From the NCBI GenBank assembly GCA_016793325.1, contig JAEUKI010000017.1, positions 32,522 through 96,521 on the forward strand: DNA of 64,000 nucleotides. Direction: 5' to 3'. Made by a program: the position numbers and the translations under genes. The notes below the pieces were generated by a model. That model saw nothing but the letters and a program-made list of their open reading frames with translations. It did not search any database and had not been told where the DNA came from. Source of the DNA: Myxococcales bacterium. GTDB lineage: Bacteria > Myxococcota_A > Polyangia > Polyangiales > Ga0077539. Below, piece by piece: positions 53,112 to 60,808 of the stretch (position 1 is the first letter of the stretch; every line of letters begins with the position of its first letter).

Positions 53112-53674
53112 GGTTCGCTGCGCTCGCATCGACGCTCGCGGTCGCGCTCTTCGGCTGCGAGATCGAAGCCACGGTAGGCTCGGTCCGGCCGATCGTCCTG
53201 GCGGATGCGCGCTCGGACGCGCCCGCTCGAGACGTGGTCGCCGAGGACGCTCAGGACGCGAGCGAGCTCGACGCGATCGCGCCCAGCACGGACGCGGGCG
53301 ACGCGAGCATCGACGCTTCGGCGGGCGATGCGGCGGACGCGATGGCCGATGTTCGGCAGCGCGAGACGAGCGTCCCCGAGTCGCCGTTGTGCGGGGCCGG
53401 AGAAGAGTGCCCGCTCGGTCGGCAGTGCTCGCGCACGCTTTGTCAGCCGCTGTGGTCCGGGTGCGACGAGGTCGAGCTGTGCAACGGGCTCGATGACGAC
53501 TGCGACGGAGTTCGCGACAATGACGTCGACTGCGGCGGCGGCGACCCGTGCCCGACGGGGCTCACGCGATGCGGCAGCGAGTGCGTCGACCTTCGAACGG
53601 ATCGAACGCACTGCGGCCGGTGCGATCGCGCATGCAGCGCGAGCACGACCTGCATGATCGGCCACTGCCGCTGA
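53108..53674 (+). CDS. Small Cys-rich lipoprotein with MopE/Stig1-like motifs
   Basis: 188 residues. Lipobox LFGC (Cys17), an Asp/Ala-rich linker, then CNGLDDDCDGVRDNDVDC (MopE-type metal-binding repeat) and a Stig1-like module CGSECVDLRTDRTHCGRCDRAC. Overlaps the preceding gene (ATGA), so it closes the seven-gene operon starting at 45341. Surface-exposed; metal or polysaccharide binding is inferred from related motifs. Confidence 0.65.
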   Translation: MRFAALASTLAVALFGCEIEATVGSVRPIVLADARSDAPARDVVAEDAQDASELDAIAPSTDAGDASIDASAGDAADAMADVRQRETSVPESPLCGAGEECPLGRQCSRTLCQPLWSGCDEVELCNGLDDDCDGVRDNDVDCGGGDPCPTGLTRCGSECVDLRTDRTHCGRCDRACSASTTCMIGHCR

Positions 53675-53689
53675 TCGAGCGGAGCGCGC

Positions 53690-54247
53690 TCACGTCGGCG
53701 AGGCGTAGCCGCTGCGAACCCACTTCTCGGCCACCTTCGCGGTGAGCTTGTAGTTGGGCGCGACGCGCGTCTTCGCGAGCGTGTCCCCCGCGTACGTCGC
53801 CGACAGAATCGCGTGCGGGTCGTCTTCGTCCTCGGCGATGTCGAGCGCCACGGTGATCCACTGGCCCGACTCGTCTTCGACCGAGCACTCTCGGTGGAGC
53901 ATCGCGCGGCGCTGCTGCTCGTGCCGAGAGAGCACTTCGGTCGCGGTCTTCACGAGCGTATTGAAGGCGTTTTGATCGAGGGGCTTCGGGTTCTTCTTGT
54001 CGCGGCCCATCGTCCAAGGGCCCACGAGCGCGGGCTCGTCCTTGCCGTCGACGTACATCGCAACCGCCCAGCCGTCGTCGCTGTCGTTCTTGATGACCTG
54101 CGCGGTCCAGCCATTCTGCTTCCACAGCCGTGGGTCTTGCGTGGTCGGCGACGCTTCGCCGGAAGTCCCCGTGGTCGGCGACGCTTCGCCGGAAGTCCCA
54201 GCCGCGTTGTCAGCGTCCCCCGTGTTTGCGCCCGTGTTGTCAGTCAT
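53690..54247 (-). CDS. Hypothetical protein with a tandem GTSGEASPTT segment
   Basis: 185 residues, no signal peptide or membrane helix. The N-terminus is low-complexity and contains two perfect ten-residue copies GTSGEASPTT. The rest is a compact mixed domain (WTAQVIKNDSDDGWAVAMYVDGKDEPALVGPW, ITVALDIAEDEDDPHAILSATY). No family recognised. AAGGG eight bases ahead supports the ATG at 54247. It converges with the operon ending at 53674 and diverges from the next gene over a palindrome. Confidence 0.55.
   Translation of the reverse strand: MTDNTGANTGDADNAAGTSGEASPTTGTSGEASPTTQDPRLWKQNGWTAQVIKNDSDDGWAVAMYVDGKDEPALVGPWTMGRDKKNPKPLDQNAFNTLVKTATEVLSRHEQQRRAMLHRECSVEDESGQWITVALDIAEDEDDPHAILSATYAGDTLAKTRVAPNYKLTAKVAEKWVRSGYASPT
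54141..54200 (-). repeat. Two tandem 30-base units in a coding region
   Basis: Units 54141-54170 and 54171-54200 are identical at 29 of 30 bases and encode GTSGEASPTT twice. In frame, so the number of copies could vary without breaking the gene. Confidence 0.9.
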
Positions 54248-54345
54248 CTCGAGGCCCTTCGAAGCGATCGTTGCGGTGTCGGTCACGTTGCACTCTCCAG
54301 CGGGCTTCATCCTGCGCTCCACGGTCCCCCCGCGTCCAGTGGACT

Positions 54346-54362
54346 GTGACAGGATATGTCAC
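54346..54362. promoter_or_regulatory. Inverted repeat GTGACA-N5-TGTCAC in a divergent promoter region
   Basis: Perfect six-base arms with a five-base spacer, lying between the divergent starts at 54247 and 54401. It overlaps an alternative upstream ATG (54356), which argues against that start and for a regulatory role. Confidence 0.4.
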
Positions 54363-54400
54363 CACACAACGGACCTGGAATCGAGGCTACCATCGACGCG

Positions 54401-55474
54401 ATGTTCGTGTCCGAAGCGCTCACGTACGTGCAGCAGCGGTTCAATATGGCCTCGGTGGGAACGTTCCTCTTCGAGCTGCGCGGGCAGTTCGACGGCGTCG
54501 CGATTCGGTTCGACGCGAGCGCCGATCGCTCGAAGCAGCTGCGGTTCACCGCGTTTCGACCCCGAGGGAGCGACATCGCCCTCCGCGTCGAACCGTCGGG
54601 AATGTTCGCGGGCGCGGCGCGATTCGCGACGGGCGACGGCGAGTTCGACGGGATCTTCTCGCGCTCGTGCGCGCTCGGTGACGAGGCCGCCGCCGAGGCG
54701 ATCGTCGACAGCGCCGTGCGCGCAGAGCTGCGCTCGATCTCGCGCCTCGCGGACGCCGCGCTCTCGGATCACTGGGTCACGGCGACGAGCGCGCAGAGCA
54801 CGCTCTCGGGCCCCGAGCTCGAGCAGCTCGCGCGCGCGAGCATCGCCGCTGCGCTCGCCGCCGATCGCGCCACCGACGCGCTCGACGCGCCCGCTGCGCT
54901 CGTGAGGCTCGGCGTCGATCGGGCCCTCGAAGACGCGGCGCGCGCGCACAGCCTCGCGCTGCGACGCCATCCGCTCGCCGCCGGTGGAACGACGGAGCGC
55001 GGAGACTCTCTCGCGCTCTATTTCGCCGCCAATCGCTCGCCAGCGAGCCTGCTCGACCCGTTGGCGTTCACCTTCGACGCAGGGTGCCTCGCGCGCGTCT
55101 CGTGGCTCGAGCCGCTCGCGGGCGCGCTCGCGGTCCGACCCGCGAGCCTCATCGATCGCGCGCAGGCCGCGCTCGGCTACGGAGACATCGAGGTCGGTGA
55201 CCCAGAGTTCGACAAGGCGTTTACGATCACGGCGCGGGTCGACGGCGGCGCAGACGCAGCGAGGTCTGTGGTCGTCTCGCAGCTCAACGCCCGCGCGCGG
55301 TCGCTGCTCTTGCGCGCGCGACAGCTGGGGATCGAGTGCTCCCTCGACGAGCGCCAATTGTTCGCGAGGGGGCCTTTGCCCAAGAGCGCTGCGGACGTTC
55401 ACGAGCTCGTGCGAGTGCTCGTGGGGCTCGGCCCCGCGCTGCGCGACCGAACGTCCACGAACCCCTATCGGTAG
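54401..55474 (+). CDS. Hypothetical protein, DUF3137-like C-terminal region
   Basis: 357 residues, soluble. The phrase GYGDIEVGDPEFDKAFTITARVDG resembles the core of DUF3137-type proteins; the rest is unfamiliar. An in-frame ATG at 54356 would add 15 codons, only about half ending in G/C, and sits in a palindrome, so 54401 is preferred. Function unknown. Confidence 0.5.
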   Translation: MFVSEALTYVQQRFNMASVGTFLFELRGQFDGVAIRFDASADRSKQLRFTAFRPRGSDIALRVEPSGMFAGAARFATGDGEFDGIFSRSCALGDEAAAEAIVDSAVRAELRSISRLADAALSDHWVTATSAQSTLSGPELEQLARASIAAALAADRATDALDAPAALVRLGVDRALEDAARAHSLALRRHPLAAGGTTERGDSLALYFAANRSPASLLDPLAFTFDAGCLARVSWLEPLAGALAVRPASLIDRAQAALGYGDIEVGDPEFDKAFTITARVDGGADAARSVVVSQLNARARSLLLRARQLGIECSLDERQLFARGPLPKSAADVHELVRVLVGLGPALRDRTSTNPYR

Positions 55475-55497
55475 CGTCACGCGGGCGCAGCCAGCGG

Positions 55498-56571
55498 TCA
55501 GCGCACGATGAGGACGCCGATCGTGCGCACCGTGCCGAGGCTGTTGAGGTTGTTGCACACGTCGGACGAAGGATCGCTCGCGATCGACAAGCGCAGCGCG
55601 TAGCGGCCGGGCGTCATCGGCGCGGTGAGCGTCTGATCGAACATCGCCGTCGTCGCGTCGGTGGGCGGCTGGCTTCCGTCGCCGTAGCGGTGGCAGAACA
55701 GCGGTCGATCGGCGGTCGTTCCCTGGTCGAGAAACACGCGCGCGACGCGCGATACGCGCGCGGGCATCATCGCGGCGCCAGAGTTCATCGTGCGGAGCCT
55801 GAACGCGACGCGAACGCCGACCCCCGGAGCGACGACCGCCACCGCGCCCTGGTCCGCGCCCGCCACGGAGAACGCGAACCGGTCGAGCGTCTCGTAGTTG
55901 CGCTCGGTGTCCGACTGCGCCGTGTTGTTGCAGAACGTCGCGCCGTGCACGACGCCCTCGCGCCCGAGCGGCGGGCCGTAGTCCGCGAACCAGCGAACGG
56001 TCCTGCACATGTTGGTGGCCGCGGCGCTGTCGAGCCCTTCGAGCGTCGGGAGCACAAACGTCTGGCCCATCGCCGTGCGCGTCGCCGGCTCTCCCGGCTC
56101 GGGCCGCTCGCCGCCGAGCGTGTAGTAGAACGTCACGGCGCCTGGCGCGCTGAGTCGCAGCTGCTCGACCGAGTGACGGACGCGGATGACCTCTTCGTCG
56201 ACCGCCGTCGAGAGCACCGACGCGGGCGGCGGCGCGTACACGCACGTCCCCTGCAAGCAGAGCTCGCCGGACGCGCACTGCGTGCTGTTCGCGCACACCG
56301 CCGCGCAGCGGCCGAGGGAGCACCGTTGATTTTCAGCACACGTAATACCGCACCCGCCGCAGTGGCTGGCGTTGCTCTCGGTGTTCACGCAGCGGCCCCC
56401 GCAGGCGACGATGGACGCTGGATTCGCAGCGCCATCCGCGGGGCACACGCCGCCGTCGCCGACGGTGAACCCGGGCTCGTTGCGGTGATCCGCAGGAAAC
56501 GCGCAGCCCGCCGAGAGCGCGACGAGCAGCGCGGCGAGGGCCTTGGACCACTTGGGGACGTCGGTGTTCAT
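55498..56571 (-). CDS. Lipoprotein with Stig1-like Cys module and beta-sandwich domain
   Basis: 357 residues. Lipobox LSAGC (Cys23), then CGGRCVNTESNASHCGGCGITC (Stig1-like) and CANSTQCASGELCLQGTC (a second Cys-rich module), then a chitobiase C-terminal-like strand pair (VTFYYTLGGERPEPGEP) and a beta-rich end. Paralogue of the gene upstream; last gene of the three-gene operon. Probably a surface adhesin or carbohydrate binder. Confidence 0.65.
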   Translation of the reverse strand: MNTDVPKWSKALAALLVALSAGCAFPADHRNEPGFTVGDGGVCPADGAANPASIVACGGRCVNTESNASHCGGCGITCAENQRCSLGRCAAVCANSTQCASGELCLQGTCVYAPPPASVLSTAVDEEVIRVRHSVEQLRLSAPGAVTFYYTLGGERPEPGEPATRTAMGQTFVLPTLEGLDSAAATNMCRTVRWFADYGPPLGREGVVHGATFCNNTAQSDTERNYETLDRFAFSVAGADQGAVAVVAPGVGVRVAFRLRTMNSGAAMMPARVSRVARVFLDQGTTADRPLFCHRYGDGSQPPTDATTAMFDQTLTAPMTPGRYALRLSIASDPSSDVCNNLNSLGTVRTIGVLIVR

Positions 56572-56582
56572 CGCGGCCTCGC

Positions 56583-57680
56583 TCATCGGACGTAGAAGAA
56601 CGCCATCGGCGATCCTCCTCGGTATCGGCTGCAGCCCGTGGCGAAATCGAGCGTTCGTCCGTAGCGCACCGCGTAGCGGCCGCGCGCGAGCGGCGCTGGA
56701 AAGCGATACTCGAACGCGATGTTCTCTTCGCCCGGCCACGAGTCGGTGCGCACCTCTTGGCAGCTGCGCGTGAGCTGGTTGGACATCGTCTCGGTCAAGT
56801 CTGCCGAGAACCACCGCGTGATGACGCACGTCTCGCAGAACTGCCCGCGCGTGGGCCGCCACTCTTGCCCCGTGAATCGAACGGTCACGTTCGTTCCGGG
56901 CTCGACGAGGGCCGTGGCGCCCGAGCCGTTGATCGTGAGGTTCTCGAAGATCGCGCCGGTCCCGAGCTGCGCGCCAGCAGAGACGCGGATCACGCGCTGT
57001 CGCGTGGTGGGCTCGCGTCCGTAGAACCCGCCGTAGTCCACGTACCAACGCAGCGTGACGGTGAGCCCTTCGGAGCCACCCACCGTGACCGTCGCGGGCG
57101 TGGGCGCGCTGGTGGTCGAAGGGGCTCCTGGGCGCGGCTCGGTTCCGTCGAGCGTGTAGTACACGCGGCCGGTCAAGACGCTGCCGATCGTGAGCTTGAT
57201 GGGCCGCGGAACGTCGAGCACGTTGAACTCTGGCGCGTCCGGAAACGGCGAGATCTCGCTGCGCGGCGACTCGAAGATCGCGCACAGCCCGCTCACGCAC
57301 TGCTCGACGCGCGAGCACGCGCGGCCGACGTTGGCGCCCATACAATCAAGTGACGCGCCGCAGTACCGCGCGTCCGACTGCGGATCGACGCACTCGCCGC
57401 CGCACGAGATGAAGCCCGTCGCGCACTGCCCGGTGCACGCGCCCGCAGAGCACGCGAAGCCGGGGCGACACGCGCGCCCGCAGCCGCCGCAGTGGCGAGG
57501 GTCTGTCTCCGTGTCGACGCACGAGCCCGCGCAGCGCGCGATCGAGGGGCTCGACATCGCGCAAGGGCCCGCGTCCGAGTCCTGCGAGTCGCGCAGCGGC
57601 GCCGCGCACGCGGAGAGCGCGACCGAGAGCGCCGCGGCGAAGAGCGAGCCCGCTCGCTGAATCGATGCGTTTGTCGTCAT
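56583..57680 (-). CDS. Lipoprotein with Stig1-like module and CHB_HEX-like domain
   Basis: 365 residues. Lipobox LSAC (Cys25), Stig1-like CAGSCVDTETDPRHCGGCGRAC and a second copy CGGECVDPQSDARYC. Then a CHB_HEX_C-like phrase RVYYTLDGTEPRPGAP and beta-rich segments ending in MAFFYVR. Overlaps the upstream PEGA gene (TGATG) and precedes its paralogue by 11 bases. Confidence 0.65.
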   Translation of the reverse strand: MTTNASIQRAGSLFAAALSVALSACAAPLRDSQDSDAGPCAMSSPSIARCAGSCVDTETDPRHCGGCGRACRPGFACSAGACTGQCATGFISCGGECVDPQSDARYCGASLDCMGANVGRACSRVEQCVSGLCAIFESPRSEISPFPDAPEFNVLDVPRPIKLTIGSVLTGRVYYTLDGTEPRPGAPSTTSAPTPATVTVGGSEGLTVTLRWYVDYGGFYGREPTTRQRVIRVSAGAQLGTGAIFENLTINGSGATALVEPGTNVTVRFTGQEWRPTRGQFCETCVITRWFSADLTETMSNQLTRSCQEVRTDSWPGEENIAFEYRFPAPLARGRYAVRYGRTLDFATGCSRYRGGSPMAFFYVR

Positions 57681-58786
57681 CAAAACTGCACCGCGCAGGT
57701 CGCGCCAGCGACCGTGAGCAAGGGGAAGCACTGGAGCGACGCCGCGCTCGCGCGAGCGCCCGATCGAGCGGGGCCCACCTCGCGCACCCGCCGCTCGCCG
57801 CCGACGAAGCGAAGCGCGACGCCGGTCGCGAGCGCCGCGCCGCCGAGGACGTAGCCGGTGACCATGAGGCCGAAGCCCGCCCACGACTCGCCGAGCACCG
57901 CCCCGCAGCGCGCGAGGCGCGAGGGGTACTGCTCGGTCGGGTCGTAGCAGCTCCCTGCGTTGCTCGCGCTCGAAGGAGAGCCCGAGTTGTACACGCTGAC
58001 GCGATTTTGCCAGAACACGTGCGCCCCGACGCCGCCGAGCACCGCGACGCCGCCTGCGATCACGAGCGGGACGCTGGCGCGCGGCGCGATGTACTCCTCG
58101 GTCACGTTGATCACGCGCACCGGCCCCTGAACGCGTTGAATCACAGGGTCCGCGCTGATGATCACGAGGTTGAACGACTCGCGGTACGAGCGGCCCGGCT
58201 CGATCTCGATCGTTCGGCGCCCGGTGTTGTAGCCGCTCCGGCGCACTTCGATCTGCGTCGTTCCCGTCTCGATGCGCGCGGGAGCCGCGAGCGGAAGCGG
58301 CCCCACCTCGCGGCCGTTGACCCACAGCGTGGCGCCCGCGACGGAGCTCGTGACCTCGAGCGAGCCGAGGTGCGCGGTGATCGCGGTGAGCGCCGCGTCG
58401 AGCGCCTCGACGTTGCGTTGAATCCATGGGTCCTCGCGCTCGGCGAGCGCCGCGCGAAGATCGACCTCGGCCTGCGCCCATTGCCCGAGCGCCTGCTCGG
58501 CGAGCGCGATCTGCGCGCGCGTGCGGGGCGACGGAACCAGCGCAAACGCCTGCCGAAACAGCAGCAACGCTTGCTGGTCTTGCGAGGCGCGTCGCAGTTG
58601 AATGCCCTGCGCGACGAGCGCTTCGGCCTGCGTCGCGCTCTCGTTCTCTGCCGTGCCGACGCTCGCGTCAGCGCTCGTCGCGCCGCCGTCGACCGGTGGG
58701 GCGCTCTGCGCTCGCGCGGTGCGGCTCGTGACAGAGGCGAGCAAGATCGCGGCGCACGCGAGGGTGCTGCGTCGAAGCCCTTCCAT
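57680..58786 (-). CDS. TPR-PEGA protein with two membrane segments
   Basis: 368 residues. Signal peptide (ARAQS), TPR-like region (about 45-125), one PEGA module (LGSLEVTSSVAGATLWVNGREVGPLPL) and two Gly-rich hydrophobic helices near 235-260 and 310-335. Similar plan to the protein at 2062-3510. First gene of the operon with the two Stig1-type lipoproteins, so the three may form one envelope assembly. An upstream ATG (58810) is an alternative start with a better ribosome site. Confidence 0.7.
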   Translation of the reverse strand: MEGLRRSTLACAAILLASVTSRTARAQSAPPVDGGATSADASVGTAENESATQAEALVAQGIQLRRASQDQQALLLFRQAFALVPSPRTRAQIALAEQALGQWAQAEVDLRAALAEREDPWIQRNVEALDAALTAITAHLGSLEVTSSVAGATLWVNGREVGPLPLAAPARIETGTTQIEVRRSGYNTGRRTIEIEPGRSYRESFNLVIISADPVIQRVQGPVRVINVTEEYIAPRASVPLVIAGGVAVLGGVGAHVFWQNRVSVYNSGSPSSASNAGSCYDPTEQYPSRLARCGAVLGESWAGFGLMVTGYVLGGAALATGVALRFVGGERRVREVGPARSGARASAASLQCFPLLTVAGATCAVQF

Positions 58787-58874
58787 TGCAAGAACGAGCG
58801 TATCGCACATCGCGCGCGGCTCCGAAGCGAAGAAAGGCTCTGCAATCTCGCGCGGGGCGCTCACCGAACAGCAG

Positions 58875-60728
58875 TCAGCGACGGCTGAGCCGGGCGCCGA
58901 GCAGCGCGAGGTCGCCGCTGTCCGCCGCGCAAAAAGACCTCGATTGTCCCTCGATTTGCAGCGAAATCTCTCGCACGTGGAGCGCGCAACGGTCGAGCGC
59001 GAGGACCTCGCGGGCGAAGAGGTTCGTTCCGCGTTGACCAAATGTGTCGTCGCCGAGGACCGGGTGCTCGATCGCAGCGAGCTGCGCGCGCGCGGTCTGC
59101 GTCGAGCCCTGCTCGATGGTCACGCTCAGCCGCGAGTGACCGCCGAGCACCTCCTCGCGCTCGAACGCCGCGCGCGAAGGCCCGAGCTTCGTGGCGCGAT
59201 CGAGCGTCGCGCGCTCGTCCGGGATCGATTTGACCCACGCCGTGCAGCCCGTGCGCTCCACCACGCCGCGGGTCGCCATGCTCTTGGCGACAGCCTCGGT
59301 GGCGGCGATCACGACGAGCCCGCTCTCGTCTCCGTCCGCGCCGGCGACCGCGACCGCGCTCGACCATCGCCGGGTCTTTTGCGCCCACGCGAGCGCCCTC
59401 GCCCGCACGCCCGACGCCCCTTCGATCACGCACTGCGCGCGGTCTTCGTAGTGCACCTTCGACGCCCCGCGTTCGCTCGATCCGCGCGCGAGCAGCACCA
59501 CGGTCTCGACCTGATCCGTGAGCGGAATCATGTCGATCGGCTGCGCCCACAGCGGCTCGAGCCCCGCGCTCGCGAGCGTCGCGAGGTCTCTCGCGAGCGT
59601 CTCGGGATCGCACGAGACGTACACGACCGCCGCGGGTTCGAGCGCGCCGATCGCGACGAGCGCCGCGCGATCGACGCCGCGTCGCGGAGGGTTGACCACG
59701 ACGACGCCGAAGGGAGTCTTCGCGCTGCGGCCGCGCTTGGCGACGGCGACCCGCGTGAACCTCGCGGCGTCCTCGGCGTAGACGCGAACGCTCTTCATGC
59801 GCTGGAGCTTCGCCGCGTCGTGCGCGGACTCGGTCGCGGGCTCGAAGGACTCGACGAGCGTGACCTTCCACCCGTCGCGCGCGAGCGACAGCCCGAGCGC
59901 GCCCGACCCTGCGTACAACTCGAGCACGCCGGGGCGCGCGTCCGCGTCCGAGAACCGCTCTCGCAGCGCCGCGCGAACGAGCGCGTGAACGCTCGCCGCG
60001 GACCCGCGATGGGCCTGCGTAAACGCTCCCGGCGTCGCGTGGAGCCACAGGTCGCCGACGCCCGCGACGTCTCGAAGCGAGGGCGGCCCCGCGAGCACGA
60101 TCGGCGCCTGCCCGAGGAGCTGCGGCGATTGCCCGTTGTGCCAGCTCACGGCGGCGCTCTTGGCGATGCGCTCGCGCACGAGCCACTCGCACGCCTCGCG
60201 CGCGTCGTCGTCGGTGGCGCGGCTTCGCTCGAGCACGAGCGTGATCATCAACGACTCGCGCGAGGGCTTGTCCTTGGGCGGAGGCTCGCGCACCGAGCGA
60301 ACGTCCACCGCGCGGAGCGCTCCCTTCGCCGAGGGATCCGCGGCCGGCGTCAACGCAGGCGTACGCGCGCTCGCGTCTCGAACGCGCGCGCGCAGCTTCG
60401 TCAGCGCCTCGCGCGTCGCGACGGACACCACGCGACACTCGGGGACGTCCACGACGGCGTGCGCGTCGCGGTACATTCCGATGGATCCGTCCGCGCCGAC
60501 GGCGAACTTCGCGCGCGTTCGGTACGCTTCGATTTCGTCCGCGCCGACGCACGGTCGAACGTCGATCGTCGCGGTCTCGGCGAAGCGCGCGAACGCCTCG
60601 CGCACCTTGGCGCGCTTGTGCGCGAGCTGCGCTGAGTAGCGAAGGTCGATCAACGGACAGCCGCCGCATGGGGCGGCGTGCGCGCATCGCACGACCGCGT
60701 CGCTCTCGGATGGGTTCACGCGAATCAC
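58875..60728 (-). CDS. Fused RNA m5U methyltransferase (RumA/RlmD-like) and RluA-type pseudouridine synthase
   Basis: 617 residues. N-terminal half: Fe-S cysteines 15, 21, 24 (CAHAAPCGGC) and 98; SAM motif LELYAGSGALGLSLA; VVNPPRRG; catalytic Cys in VSCDPETLARD. From about 425 the C-terminal part is RluA-like: AGADGDESGLVVIA keeps the Asp of HRLDxDTSG, and ARAQLAAIEHPVLGDDTFG/LDRCALHV matches RluA ends. Both would modify RNA uridines. The start is uncertain (GTG 60728 or 60719); the TTG at 60764 is rejected on poor codon bias. Diverges from tex. Confidence 0.85.
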   Translation of the reverse strand: MIRVNPSESDAVVRCAHAAPCGGCPLIDLRYSAQLAHKRAKVREAFARFAETATIDVRPCVGADEIEAYRTRAKFAVGADGSIGMYRDAHAVVDVPECRVVSVATREALTKLRARVRDASARTPALTPAADPSAKGALRAVDVRSVREPPPKDKPSRESLMITLVLERSRATDDDAREACEWLVRERIAKSAAVSWHNGQSPQLLGQAPIVLAGPPSLRDVAGVGDLWLHATPGAFTQAHRGSAASVHALVRAALRERFSDADARPGVLELYAGSGALGLSLARDGWKVTLVESFEPATESAHDAAKLQRMKSVRVYAEDAARFTRVAVAKRGRSAKTPFGVVVVNPPRRGVDRAALVAIGALEPAAVVYVSCDPETLARDLATLASAGLEPLWAQPIDMIPLTDQVETVVLLARGSSERGASKVHYEDRAQCVIEGASGVRARALAWAQKTRRWSSAVAVAGADGDESGLVVIAATEAVAKSMATRGVVERTGCTAWVKSIPDERATLDRATKLGPSRAAFEREEVLGGHSRLSVTIEQGSTQTARAQLAAIEHPVLGDDTFGQRGTNLFAREVLALDRCALHVREISLQIEGQSRSFCAADSGDLALLGARLSRR

Positions 60729-60808
60729 GCGAAGTGTCAAACAATGTCTTTGCGAAGAGCGCAACCCCTGGCGAGACGCCCGCGTGCTGTCGTATGCGAA
60801 CTGTCTCT

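Noticed and set aside
60735..60740. TTGACA on the minus strand as -35 box for the RNA-modification gene
   Set aside because: No -10 at the right distance and the likely start codons lie within the spacer region.
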